Shown: piece after piece, positions 8,430 to 17,789 of the stretch
How the letters are laid out: each line of letters starts with the position of its first letter
How positions within the stretch are numbered: position 1 is the first letter of the stretch
Source of the DNA: Pseudomonas sp. WS 5079
Lineage (GTDB): Bacteria > Pseudomonadota > Gammaproteobacteria > Pseudomonadales > Pseudomonadaceae
Length of the DNA: 64,000 nt
Reading direction: 5' to 3'
Assembly: GCF_012985465.1 (NCBI RefSeq)
Contig: NZ_JAAQWN010000002.1
Coordinates: 186,001 to 250,000, forward strand
Notes under the pieces: model-generated
Database searches by the model: none
What the model was told of the DNA's origin: nothing
What the model saw: the letters and a program-made list of their open reading frames with translations, nothing else
Program-made: the position numbers and the translations under genes

Positions 8430-9860
8430 ATGCCCCGCTTGCCTCTTCGCCTGTCTGCACTCTTGATGGCCATGAGCCTGAGTGCCTGCGATGACGCCCC
8501 GCCGCCGACGTTTACCCAGGCCGAGCCGGGTGAGGCGCGTTCGGGAGGCAGCACGACGGTAAGGAAGACCGACCAGAATGCCTTTTCGCTGCCCTCGGCC
8601 AACCTGGCGCCAACGCGCCGCCTGGACTTCAGCGTCGGCAACAGCTTTTTCCGCAATCCCTGGGTGATCGCCCCGGCCACCACCACCGCCCGTGATGGGC
8701 TGGGGCCGCTGTTCAACACCAATGCCTGCCAGAACTGCCATATCAAGGATGGCCGCGGGCATCCGCCCTTGCCTGAGGCCAGCAACGCGGTGTCGATGCT
8801 GGTGCGCCTGTCGATCCCGGATTCGCCGCCCTATGCCAAGGTCATCGAACAGTTGGGGATCGTGCCCGAGCCGGTGTATGGCGGGCAGTTGCAGGACATG
8901 GCCGTGCCCGGCGTGGTCCCGGAAGGCAAGGTGCGGGTCGACTACACCCCGGTCAACGTCACGTTCAAGGACGGCACGGTGGTGGAGTTGCGCAAGCCGA
9001 GCCTGCAGATCACCCAGCTCGGCTACGGGCCGATGCACCCGGATACGCGGTTTTCCGCCCGTGTAGCACCGCCGATGATCGGCCTGGGCTTGCTCGAAGC
9101 CATCAGCGACGCGGACATCCTGCAAAACGCCAGCAAACGCCCGGACAAAAACGGCGTGCTCGGCCGCCCAAACTGGGTCTGGGATGATGCCCAGCAAAAA
9201 ACCGTGCTCGGGCGCTTTGGCTGGAAAGCCGGGCAACCGAACCTCAATCAACAAAATGTTCACGCGTTTTCTGGTGATATGGGCCTGACCACCCGCCTGC
9301 GGCCCATGGATGACTGTACCGACGCACAGGTTGCCTGTAGGCAGGCGCCCAACGGCAATGGCGAAAATGGCGAGCAGGAAGTCAGCGATAACATCCTGCG
9401 CCTGGTGCTGTTCTACACCCGCAACCTGGCCGTACCGGCGCGCCGTGATGTCAATGCGCAACAGGTGCTGGCCGGCAAAAACTTGTTTTTCCAGGCCGAG
9501 TGCCAGGCGTGCCACACGCCCACGTTCACCACGGCCAGCAATGCCGCCGAGCCGGAGCTGGCCAACCAGGTCATCCGCCCGTACAGCGACTTGCTGCTGC
9601 ACGACATGGGCGAGGGCCTGGCCGATAACCGTACCGAATTCAAGGCCGGTGGCCGCGACTGGCGCACGCCGCCGTTGTGGGGCATTGGCCTGACACAAAA
9701 CGTCAGTGGCCACACCCAGTTCCTGCATGACGGCCGCGCCCGCAACCTGCTTGAAGCCGTGCTGTGGCACGGCGGTGAAGCCCAGGCGGCGCAGCAACAG
9801 GTGTTGTCTTTTAATGCGCAGCAGCGAGCAGCATTGCTCGCGTTCCTGAATTCTCTATAA
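8430..9860 (+). CDS. di-heme oxidoreductase-like lipoprotein (DUF1111)
   Basis: 476 residues with a lipoprotein signal (lipobox LSAC, Cys20). Two c-type heme motifs are visible: CQNCH at residues 100-104 and CQACH at 358-362, in a cytochrome-peroxidase-like arrangement. The family is annotated as putative thiol oxidoreductase or di-heme peroxidase, and its true reaction is not established. It is the first gene of a three-gene set (31 bases to the imelysin gene, then a 1-base overlap to a DUF1513 gene), the same set found in P. aeruginosa next to icmP. Export with heme attachment in the periplasm is certain from the motifs; a role in iron handling is inferred from context. Confidence 0.85.
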   Translation: MPRLPLRLSALLMAMSLSACDDAPPPTFTQAEPGEARSGGSTTVRKTDQNAFSLPSANLAPTRRLDFSVGNSFFRNPWVIAPATTTARDGLGPLFNTNACQNCHIKDGRGHPPLPEASNAVSMLVRLSIPDSPPYAKVIEQLGIVPEPVYGGQLQDMAVPGVVPEGKVRVDYTPVNVTFKDGTVVELRKPSLQITQLGYGPMHPDTRFSARVAPPMIGLGLLEAISDADILQNASKRPDKNGVLGRPNWVWDDAQQKTVLGRFGWKAGQPNLNQQNVHAFSGDMGLTTRLRPMDDCTDAQVACRQAPNGNGENGEQEVSDNILRLVLFYTRNLAVPARRDVNAQQVLAGKNLFFQAECQACHTPTFTTASNAAEPELANQVIRPYSDLLLHDMGEGLADNRTEFKAGGRDWRTPPLWGIGLTQNVSGHTQFLHDGRARNLLEAVLWHGGEAQAAQQQVLSFNAQQRAALLAFLNSL

Positions 9861-9891
9861 GCTTTGCCCCAATTATTGAAGGGAGCTCGAC

Positions 9892-10956
9892 ATGTTCCGT
9901 CCCAAGTTGTTGTTCACCAGCCTCGCCGCCCTGGCCCTTGGCGCCTGCGCGCCGCAGGATCCGCAAGCGGTCACCTCGGCGGCCATTGCCAAGCAAGTGA
10001 TCCTGCCGACCTACAGCCGCTGGGTCGAAGCTGACCGGCAGTTGGCCGTCAGCGCCCTGGCTTACTGCCAAGGCAAGGAATCCCTGGAGACCGCCCGCGC
10101 CGATTTCCTCCACGCGCAAAAAGCCTGGGCCGAGTTGCAACCGCTGCTGATCGGCCCGCTGGCCGAGGGCAATCGCGCCTGGCAGGTGCAGTTCTGGCCA
10201 GACAAGAAAAACCTCGTTGGCCGTCAGGTCGAGCAACTGGCCACCGCCCAGCCGCAGATCGATGCCGCCGCCCTGGCCAAGTCCAGCGTTGTGGTGCAAG
10301 GCCTGTCGGCCTACGAATACATCCTGTATGACGCCAAGACCGACATTGCCAACGACGCCCAGAAAGCCCGCTACTGCCCGCTGCTGATCGCCATCGGCGA
10401 GCGCCAGAAACAATTGGCCGAAGAGATTCTGGCCAGTTGGAACAGCACCGACGGCATGCTGGCGCAGATGACCAAGTTTCCTAACCAGCGCTACGCCGAT
10501 TCCCACGAAGCCATCGCCGAACTGCTGCGCGTGCAGGTCACGGCCCTGGACACCCTGAAGAAAAAACTCGGCACACCGATGGGTCGCCTGTCCAAGGGCA
10601 TCCCCCAGCCGTTCCAGGCCGATGCGTGGCGCAGCCAATCGTCCCTGCAAGGCTTGCGAGCCAGCCTCGCGGCGGCCCAGACCGTTTGGGTCGGGGTCGA
10701 CAACAAGGGCCTGCGCGGCCTGCTGCCTGCCGACCAGAAGCCTCTGGCCGAAAAGATCGACGCAGCCTACGCAGCCTCCCTGAAACTGTTCGACAGCAAC
10801 CAGCGTTCGCTCAATGAACTGCTGGCCGACGACGCCGGGCGCGAGCAACTCAACGCTATCTACGACAGCCTCAACGTCGTCCACCGCCTGCACGAAGGCG
10901 AGCTGGCCAAGGCGCTGGGCATCCAACTGGGCTTCAATGCCAACGACGGTGACTGA
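9892..10956 (+). CDS. imelysin-family lipoprotein lacking the GxHxxE histidine
   Basis: 354 residues, preceded by GAAGGGAGC as ribosome site. Lipobox LGAC gives a lipidated Cys19. The body is all-helical, with the imelysin features LPTYSRWVEADRQL near the start and LHAQKAWAELQPLLIGPLAE. The usual GxHxxE metal motif is represented by GLSAYEYILYD, in which Ser replaces His. Imelysins (peptidase M75 class, EfeO-related) are iron-regulated periplasmic proteins suspected of binding iron. Loss of the motif His suggests a structural or altered metal role. It lies between a di-heme lipoprotein and a DUF1513 protein. Confidence 0.83.
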   Translation: MFRPKLLFTSLAALALGACAPQDPQAVTSAAIAKQVILPTYSRWVEADRQLAVSALAYCQGKESLETARADFLHAQKAWAELQPLLIGPLAEGNRAWQVQFWPDKKNLVGRQVEQLATAQPQIDAAALAKSSVVVQGLSAYEYILYDAKTDIANDAQKARYCPLLIAIGERQKQLAEEILASWNSTDGMLAQMTKFPNQRYADSHEAIAELLRVQVTALDTLKKKLGTPMGRLSKGIPQPFQADAWRSQSSLQGLRASLAAAQTVWVGVDNKGLRGLLPADQKPLAEKIDAAYAASLKLFDSNQRSLNELLADDAGREQLNAIYDSLNVVHRLHEGELAKALGIQLGFNANDGD

Positions 10957-12056
10957 TGATGCTCAGGCGACAGGCTTTGGCCATTGGTAGCGTGCTGCTC
11001 AGTGCAATCACCCTGGGCGGCTGGACGCTGTTCAAGCGCAAGGGCGACAGCCCGCTGCTGCTGTCGGCCCGGGATGATGGCGATGGCAAGCACTACGCCG
11101 TGGGCTATCGCCTGGATGGCAGCCAGGTGTTCGCCACCCAGGTTGGCCAGCGTTGCCACGACATCATCAACCACCCGAGCCTGCCCATCGCGCTGTTCGT
11201 GGCCCGCCGCCCGGGCACCGAGAGCTACCTGGTGGACCTGCGCGACGGCACGCTGCTGCAAACCGTGACGTCCCAGGCCAACCGGCACTTTTATGGGCAT
11301 GCGGTGATCCACAAGAGTGGCGGCTGGCTGTATGCCACGGAAAACGACACCACCGACCCCGGTCGCGGCCTGTTGGGGGTGTACCGGTTCGAAGGTGAGC
11401 GCCTGGTGCACAGTGGGGAGCTTTCCACCCACGGCATCGGCCCGCACCAGGTGTCGTGGATGCCCGATGGCGAGACTCTGATCGTGGCCAATGGCGGGAT
11501 CCGCACCGAGGCCGAAAGCCGGGTCGAGATGAACCTCAACGCCATGGAACCCAGCCTGGTACTGATGCAGCGCGACGGCACGCTACTGAGCAAGGAAACC
11601 CTCGGCCAGCCCATGAACAGCGTGCGCCATATGGGGATCGCCAGCGATGGCACGATCCTCACCGGGCAACAGTTCATGGGCCCGTCACAGGAGCGTTCCG
11701 AGCTGCTGGCGATCAAGCGTCCGGGCCAGCCGTTCGTGGCGTTCCCGGTGGCGGACGAGCAGTTGCAGGCCATGGGGCACTACACCGCCAGCGTGGCGGT
11801 ACACAGTGAGCTGCGCCTGGTGGCACTGACCGCGCCACGGGGCAATCGCTTCTTTATCTGGGACATGGACAGCGGCGAACTGCGCCTGGACGGGCCGTTG
11901 CCCGACTGTGCCGGCGTGGGTGCGGTAGCGGACGGGTTTGTCGTGACATCCGGCCAGGGCCGCTGCCGTTTCTACGATTGCCGCCAGCCTCAACTGGTGG
12001 CCAAGCCCCTGGATCTGCCAACTGGGTTCTGGGATAACCACCTGCATTTGATCTGA
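10956..12056 (+). CDS. DUF1513 exported protein, beta-propeller-like
   Basis: 366 residues; the ATG shares one base with the imelysin stop (TGATG), so translation is probably coupled. The N-terminus MMLRRQALAIGSVLLSAITLGGW looks like an export signal, with two arginines before the hydrophobic core that would suit the Tat route. The remainder has repeated WD/YVTN-like blades (YAVGYRLDGSQVF, LYATENDTTDPGRGLLGVY, HGIGPHQVSWMPDGETLIVANGG). The family is always found in this imelysin/di-heme setting and has no assigned reaction. Confidence 0.8.
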   Translation: MMLRRQALAIGSVLLSAITLGGWTLFKRKGDSPLLLSARDDGDGKHYAVGYRLDGSQVFATQVGQRCHDIINHPSLPIALFVARRPGTESYLVDLRDGTLLQTVTSQANRHFYGHAVIHKSGGWLYATENDTTDPGRGLLGVYRFEGERLVHSGELSTHGIGPHQVSWMPDGETLIVANGGIRTEAESRVEMNLNAMEPSLVLMQRDGTLLSKETLGQPMNSVRHMGIASDGTILTGQQFMGPSQERSELLAIKRPGQPFVAFPVADEQLQAMGHYTASVAVHSELRLVALTAPRGNRFFIWDMDSGELRLDGPLPDCAGVGAVADGFVVTSGQGRCRFYDCRQPQLVAKPLDLPTGFWDNHLHLI

Positions 12057-12068
12057 CGCCATCGCAGC

Positions 12069-12092
12069 GCTCCCGGGCTGATACCTGGGAGC
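12069..12092 (+). terminator. weak hairpin after the imelysin operon
   Basis: GCTCCCGGG and CCTGGGAGC pair (9 bp, one G-U) around a 6-base loop just after the DUF1513 stop. There is no T run after it, so it could be a processing or pausing structure rather than a true intrinsic terminator. Confidence 0.35.
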
Positions 12093-12280
12093 CGCCCCAC
12101 TGAAAAAATCCTACGCGACCTGTGAAAACGCCCCTCGACGAGGGAGCAGACTTCACACACACACTCGCGACTTTGCGTCTTATAGCACCCGCCTTTCTAG
12201 TGAAGACTGCGTGGCTCACCGTGCCAGCGGCGCTCCTGCGTGCGCCCCACGCACCACGTCACCCTCACAAGGAAGCAACT

Positions 12281-13417
12281 ATGCCGGGCCGCCGGATGAT
12301 TACCATGCTCAGCATCGTCCTCTTGGTCGTGCTGATGCTTGCCAGCTACAAGGCATTCTGGATTTACCAGCAACTGCAATTGCTGCATGCGCCCAAGCCC
12401 CCCGTCAGCGTGGCCGTGGCCAATGCCGTGGAAAAACCCTGGCAGCGCCAGTTGCCCGCGGCCGGTACGCTCAAGGCGTTGCAAGGTATCAACCTGAGTA
12501 TCGAGGTACCCGGCGTCGTCACTCAGTTGCACTTCGACTCGGGGCAGGCGGTCAAGGCCGGGCAAACCCTGCTGCAGCTCGAACACCAGGCCGAACAGGC
12601 CGAGTTGGACGTGGCCCTGGCCGATCGCAGCCTGGCGCTGCAGAACTTTCAGCGTGGGCACCAACTGGTGGGTATCAATGCCATCTCCCAGGGCGAGTTC
12701 GATCGCCTGTCCGCCGAGCTCAACCGCAACAAGGCCCTGGTTGCACAGCGCCGCTGGGCCCTGGCAAAAAAACAGATCGTCGCGCCGTTCGACGGCACTA
12801 TCGGTATCCGTCAGGTCAACATCGGTGACTACCTGCAAAGCTCCACGGTGATCGCCAGCCTGCAGGACACCCGCAGCCTTTACGTGGACTTTCATGTCCC
12901 CGAGCAGGCCGTCCAACTGATCAAGATCGGCCAGCCGGTGCAGGTTGAAGTTTCGGCACGGCCAGGGCTTTTCAGTCGCGCCAGCATCAGTGCCATCGAC
13001 CCCATCGTCGACGACAACACGCGAAATGTGTTGGTGCGTGCGACTCTGGCCAACCCGGACAAATATCTGCTACCGGGGATGTTCGCCCATTTGCAGGTGC
13101 TGTTGGACACCCCCTCCTCCCATGTCGTGATCCAGGAAAGCGCGATCGCCTACAGCCCATACGGCCAGTACGTATACGTCGTGAAACCCCACACCGGCAA
13201 TGAGGGCCCAGGGGGCCTGATCGCTGAACAACGCCTGGTTGAAACGGGCGAGCGACGCGATGGCGATATCGTGATTGCCAAGGGCCTGGCCAAAGGCGAA
13301 CAGGTCGTCACGGCGGGCCAGATCAAGCTGCAGAACGGCACCCCGGTGCATATCAGTATTGATCGCACACAACCCGATGAACCGCCCTTGGCGCCCCCTC
13401 CGGAGCACGCCGAATGA
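12281..13417 (+). CDS. RND efflux periplasmic adaptor, first copy
   Basis: 378 residues. The start at 12281 has AAGGA 9 bases before it and matches the start of the second copy; an in-frame upstream ATG at 12122 would add an unrelated leader. The N-terminal membrane anchor (MITMLSIVLLVVLMLASYKAF) is followed by a barrel-sandwich lipoyl domain (AAGTLKALQGINLSIEVPG), a helical hairpin (about 95-150), then IVAPFDGTIGIRQVNIGDY and beta-barrel/membrane-proximal domains. It should bridge the pump encoded next (4-base overlap) with an outer-membrane channel encoded elsewhere. The nearest relatives appear to be of MexH/MdtA style. Confidence 0.88.
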   Translation: MPGRRMITMLSIVLLVVLMLASYKAFWIYQQLQLLHAPKPPVSVAVANAVEKPWQRQLPAAGTLKALQGINLSIEVPGVVTQLHFDSGQAVKAGQTLLQLEHQAEQAELDVALADRSLALQNFQRGHQLVGINAISQGEFDRLSAELNRNKALVAQRRWALAKKQIVAPFDGTIGIRQVNIGDYLQSSTVIASLQDTRSLYVDFHVPEQAVQLIKIGQPVQVEVSARPGLFSRASISAIDPIVDDNTRNVLVRATLANPDKYLLPGMFAHLQVLLDTPSSHVVIQESAIAYSPYGQYVYVVKPHTGNEGPGGLIAEQRLVETGERRDGDIVIAKGLAKGEQVVTAGQIKLQNGTPVHISIDRTQPDEPPLAPPPEHAE

Positions 13418-16400
13418 CCTTCACCGATCTGTTTATCCGCCGCCCCGTGCTGGCCTTGGTCGTCAGCCTGTTGATCGTGTTGCTGGGCTGGCAGGCCTAC
13501 GGGAAACTGCCGCTGCGCCAGTTCCCGCAGATGGAAAGTGCACTGATCACGGTGACCACGCTCGCGCCGGGCTCCAGCGCCGAGACCGTGCAGAGCTATA
13601 TCACGCAACCGTTGCAGAAAAGCCTGGCAAGCGCGCAAGGCATCGACTACATGCGCTCTTCCAGCCGGCAGAATGTGTCGATTATTTCCATCTATGGCCG
13701 CGTCGGTGCCGACAGCGACCGCTTGTTCACCGAGCTGCTGGCCAAGACCAATGAAGTGCGCAATCAACTGCCCCGGGATATTGACGATCCGGTCCTGAGC
13801 AAAGTCGCCGCAGACAACACCGCGCTGATGTACCTGAGCTTTTCCAGCGACACCATGAACAACGCGCAAATCACCGACTTCCTGCTGCGGGTGGTACAGC
13901 CGCGCCTGGTGACGTTACCGGGCATGGCCGAGGCGCAGATCATCGGCAACCAGAGCTTTGCCATGCGCCTGTGGCTCGACCCGCTGAAGCTCGCCGGGTT
14001 TGGCTTGAGCGCCAGCGATGTGACCCAGGCCATCAAGCGCTACAACGTGCAGTCTATCGCCGGCGATGCCACCGGCGAGTACGTGGTAACCAGCGTCACG
14101 GCCAATACCGAACTGCAATCGGCTGAAGGCTTCCGGGCCATTACCTTGAAAACCAGCGGCGACAGCCAGGTGCGTCTCGGTGATGTAGCGCGAGTGGAGC
14201 TAGGCGCCCAGAACTACGACAGCTTCAGCTCTTTCAACGGCCTGCCCGCAACCTATATCAGCATCAAGCCCACCCCCGATGCCAACCCGCTGGAGCTGGG
14301 CAAGCGCGTGCGCGACCTGATGCCACTATTGCAGGCGCAACTACCGCCCCAACTGCATGCGGACATTGCCTACGACTCGACGCTGTATATCAACGCCTCA
14401 ATCGAGCACGTTCTGTCGAGCCTGATGGAAGCCATCCTGATTGTGGTGCTGGTGGTGTTCCTGTTTCTCGGCTCGTTACGCTCGGTGGTGATTCCCGTCA
14501 TCACCATTCCGCTGTCGCTGATCGGCAGCCTGTTTTTCATGCAACTGATGGGTTATTCGATCAACGTCCTGACGCTGCTGGCCATGGTGCTGGCCATCGG
14601 CCTGGTGGTCGATGACGCCATTGTGATGATGGAAAACATCCACCGGCATATCGAAAAAGGCCGATCTCCCCTCGAGGCCGCGATCAAGGGTGCCAGGGAG
14701 GTGTGTATGCCGGTGATCTCCATGACCATCACCCTGGCGGCGGTGTATACGCCCATCGGCTTTCTCCAGGGCCTGACCGGTGCACTGTTCAAGGAGTTTG
14801 CCCTGACCCTGGCCGGCGCCGTGGTGATTTCCGGCATCGTCGCACTGACCCTGTCACCGATGATGTGCGCCCTGTTGCTACGCCCGGAACAACAGCCACA
14901 GGGCCTGGCGCTGATCCTCGACCGGTTCTTCAATAGCCTGAAACAACGCTATCAGCGCCGCCTGCACCAGATCATGGGGGCGCAGTCGGTGGTTATCGTG
15001 TTCGCCCTGCTGGTACTCGGCCTGATTCCGGCCATGCTCATCTTCACCCTCTCGGAACTGGCCCCCGATGAGGACCAGGGCCTGATCTTTATCCTCGCCA
15101 GTGCGCCGCAGCCGACCAACCTGGCCTACCTCAATACCTACACTCAGGCGTTTATCGAGCAGTTCAAGACCCTGCCCGAATACCAGGCCTCGTTCCAGAT
15201 CAATGGCCTGGACGGTGTGCATTCAGGGGTTGGTGGTTTCCAGTTGCAGCCCTGGAACCTGCGCAAGCGTACGCAGATGGAGGTCCTGGCGCCCCTGCGC
15301 AAAAAGCTCGACAGCATCCCTGGCCTGCAAGTGTTTGCCTTTAACCTGCCGTCCTTGCCGGGCACCGGCGAGGGCCTGCCCTTTGGTTTTGTGATCAGTT
15401 CCCAGCAGGACCACACATCGATGCTGGAGGTGGCCGAACGCGTCAAGCAACGGGCAATCGATTCTGGGAAATTTGCCTACGTGGATATCGACCTGGCGTT
15501 CGACCGGCCCGAGGTGATGATTGACATCGACCGGGTCAAGGCCGCGCAGATGGGCGTGTCCATGGAAGACCTGAGCCTGACCCTGGCGACCTTGCTGGCA
15601 GAGACAGAAATCAACCGTTTCAGGATCGACGGCAATCTCTACAAAGTGATTGCCCAGGTCGAACGCAGCTACCGGGACAATCCGGGCTGGCTGAGCCACT
15701 ACCACGTAAAAAATGCCAAGGGCCAGTTGATACCGTTGTCGACACTGATCAGCGTGTCCAGCCAACAGGTACGCCCACGGCAGTTGAACCAGTTCCAGCA
15801 GCTCAATTCGGTGCTGGTCTCGGCGTATCCGATCGTCGGCATGAGCAACGCGCTGGAGACCGTGCAAACCATCGCCCGGGAGGAGGCACCGGCGGGCTAC
15901 ACCTTTGACTACAGCAACGCCACGCGCCAGTTCGTGCAGGAGGGCAATGCGCTGTGGGGCACCTTCGGCCTGGCCCTGGCGATCATCGGCCTGGTGCTGG
16001 CGGCACAGTTTGAAAGCCTGCGTGACCCACTGGTGATCCTGGTGACCGTGCCGCTGTCGATCTGCGGTGCGCTGATCGCGCTGTTCCTCGGCTGGTCGAC
16101 CCTGAACATCTACACACAAATAGGCCTGGTCACACTGATCGGCCTGATCAGCAAGCACGGCATCCTCATCGTCGAATTCGCCAACCAGTTGCGCAAGGAG
16201 CAAGGCTTGTCTGCGCGGGCCGCCATCGAGGAAGCCGCCGCGACTCGCTTGCGGCCGGTACTGATGACCACGTTCGCCACCGTACTGGGGGTGGTCCCGC
16301 TGGTGTTTTCCAGCGGTCCGGGGGCGGTCAGCCGTTTTGATATTGGCATGGTGATCGCCACCGGCATGTCCATCGGCACCTTGTTCACGTTGTTCGTCCT

Positions 16401-16449
16401 GCCTTGCGTGTATACGGTGCTGGCCAAGCGCGATACGCCCGCCCCCTGA
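13414..16449 (+). CDS. RND multidrug efflux transporter, first copy
   Basis: 1011 residues, overlapping the adaptor stop by 4 bases (ATGA). Twelve transmembrane helices are expected. The N-terminus FTDLFIRRPVLALVVSLLIV is typical of HAE1-type pumps and resembles MexI. The proton-relay acids appear in AIGLVVDDAIVMMENIHRHI and the lysine of the relay in LISKHGILIVEFANQL. The two large periplasmic loops fill the usual positions after TM1 and TM7. It should export drugs or other amphiphiles using the proton gradient. No outer-membrane factor gene follows; it must borrow one, such as an OprM-type protein. It is clearly homologous to the second copy along its whole length. Confidence 0.93.
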   Translation: MTFTDLFIRRPVLALVVSLLIVLLGWQAYGKLPLRQFPQMESALITVTTLAPGSSAETVQSYITQPLQKSLASAQGIDYMRSSSRQNVSIISIYGRVGADSDRLFTELLAKTNEVRNQLPRDIDDPVLSKVAADNTALMYLSFSSDTMNNAQITDFLLRVVQPRLVTLPGMAEAQIIGNQSFAMRLWLDPLKLAGFGLSASDVTQAIKRYNVQSIAGDATGEYVVTSVTANTELQSAEGFRAITLKTSGDSQVRLGDVARVELGAQNYDSFSSFNGLPATYISIKPTPDANPLELGKRVRDLMPLLQAQLPPQLHADIAYDSTLYINASIEHVLSSLMEAILIVVLVVFLFLGSLRSVVIPVITIPLSLIGSLFFMQLMGYSINVLTLLAMVLAIGLVVDDAIVMMENIHRHIEKGRSPLEAAIKGAREVCMPVISMTITLAAVYTPIGFLQGLTGALFKEFALTLAGAVVISGIVALTLSPMMCALLLRPEQQPQGLALILDRFFNSLKQRYQRRLHQIMGAQSVVIVFALLVLGLIPAMLIFTLSELAPDEDQGLIFILASAPQPTNLAYLNTYTQAFIEQFKTLPEYQASFQINGLDGVHSGVGGFQLQPWNLRKRTQMEVLAPLRKKLDSIPGLQVFAFNLPSLPGTGEGLPFGFVISSQQDHTSMLEVAERVKQRAIDSGKFAYVDIDLAFDRPEVMIDIDRVKAAQMGVSMEDLSLTLATLLAETEINRFRIDGNLYKVIAQVERSYRDNPGWLSHYHVKNAKGQLIPLSTLISVSSQQVRPRQLNQFQQLNSVLVSAYPIVGMSNALETVQTIAREEAPAGYTFDYSNATRQFVQEGNALWGTFGLALAIIGLVLAAQFESLRDPLVILVTVPLSICGALIALFLGWSTLNIYTQIGLVTLIGLISKHGILIVEFANQLRKEQGLSARAAIEEAAATRLRPVLMTTFATVLGVVPLVFSSGPGAVSRFDIGMVIATGMSIGTLFTLFVLPCVYTVLAKRDTPAP

Positions 16450-16622
16450 CCTCCTGCGGGAAAGGCCTGCCCCCCTTTCCCACTCCCCTGCGCCTCAAAA
16501 CCATTGCCCTTGAGCCTGTGCGCACGCGGCGGCATTTACCAGTTGGAATCGCGCCGAAACTCGGAGTAATGTGCCCAATCGTTCGTCTTCGTCTGCCTCA
16601 GTTTTTTCCAAGGAACCGGAAT

Positions 16623-17786
16623 ATGCTGCGTCGTCGCATGCTGATCATGTTGGCCGTTGTCCTGTTAATCGTCCTGCTGTTGGCGGGCTATAAAGCCTTT
16701 TCCATCTATCAGCAGATCCAGGTCTTTTCCGCGCCCAAGACTCCGATCAGCGTGGCGGTGGCCACGGCGGTCGAACAACCCTGGCAACAGCGCCTGCCGG
16801 CGGTGGGTACGCTCAAGGCCTTGCAGGGGGTGAACCTGGCCCTGGAGATTGCCGGAACGGTCAAGGACGTACAGTTCGAGTCCGGCCAGAAGGTCAAGGC
16901 CGGGCAACCGCTGGTGCAACTCGACAGCGCGGTCGAAGACGCCCTGCTGCAAACCGCTCAGGCCGACCTGGGCCTGGCCCAGCTCGATTACGGGCGCGGC
17001 AGCCAACTGGTGGGCAGCCAGGCGATCTCCAAAGGCGAGTTCGACCGGCTCTCGGCGCAACTGCAAAAAAACAAGGCCACGGTCAACCAGCTCAAGGCTT
17101 CCCTGGCCAAGAAACACATCGTCGCGCCATTCAGCGGCACTATCGGCATCCGTCAGGTCGATGTGGGCGACTACCTGGCCAGTGGCACGGTGATCGCCAC
17201 CTTGCAGGACCTGAGCAGCCTCTACGTCGACTTTTATGTGCCCGAACAATCGGTGCCCAAGCTGGCTGTCGGCCAGGGGGTACAGGTGCAAGTCTCGGCC
17301 TACCCGAAACTGACCTTCCCCGGTACCCTCAGTGCGATCAACCCGAAAGTCGAGAGCAGCACCCGCAACGTGCTGGTGCGGGCCACCCTGGCCAACCCGG
17401 ACACTAAACTGCTGCCGGGCATGTTCAGCAGCCTGCAGGTACTGTTGCCCGACCCGCAAGCCCAGGTGGTGATACCGGAAAGTGCAATTACCTACACCCT
17501 CTACGGCAATTCAGCCTACGTCGTAGCGCAGAAAAAGACCGAGGACGGCAGCCTCGAAAAAGATGCCAATGGCCAACCGATCCTGATCGCCGAGCGGCGC
17601 TTTATCGAGACCGGCGAACGACGCGACGGCCTGGTGCTGGTCACCCAGGGCCTGAGCAGTGGCGAGCAAGTGGTCAGCGCCGGACAAATCAAGCTCGACA
17701 GCGGCGCGCACATCGCCATCACGGCGGATAAAAACTTGCCGGCCAGCCCTGGCCAACCTCCGCGCAACGACGGTTCAAGGAACTGA
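16623..17786 (+). CDS. RND efflux periplasmic adaptor, second copy
   Basis: 387 residues; start at 16623 with AAGGAA 9 bases before. It has the same plan as the first adaptor: anchor MLIMLAVVLLIVLLLAGYKAF, lipoyl domain (AVGTLKALQGVNLALEIAG), hairpin, then IVAPFSGTIGIRQVDVGDY. Nearly every segment aligns with the first copy, with an insert near the C-terminus (KKTEDGSLEKDANGQP). It is followed three bases later by its own pump. Substrates are unknown. Confidence 0.88.
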   Translation: MLRRRMLIMLAVVLLIVLLLAGYKAFSIYQQIQVFSAPKTPISVAVATAVEQPWQQRLPAVGTLKALQGVNLALEIAGTVKDVQFESGQKVKAGQPLVQLDSAVEDALLQTAQADLGLAQLDYGRGSQLVGSQAISKGEFDRLSAQLQKNKATVNQLKASLAKKHIVAPFSGTIGIRQVDVGDYLASGTVIATLQDLSSLYVDFYVPEQSVPKLAVGQGVQVQVSAYPKLTFPGTLSAINPKVESSTRNVLVRATLANPDTKLLPGMFSSLQVLLPDPQAQVVIPESAITYTLYGNSAYVVAQKKTEDGSLEKDANGQPILIAERRFIETGERRDGLVLVTQGLSSGEQVVSAGQIKLDSGAHIAITADKNLPASPGQPPRNDGSRN

Positions 17787-17789
17787 GCC

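Noticed and set aside
12122..12280. 53-codon N-terminal extension of the first adaptor
   Set aside because: No ribosome site at 12122, the second copy lacks it, and AAGGA precedes 12281.
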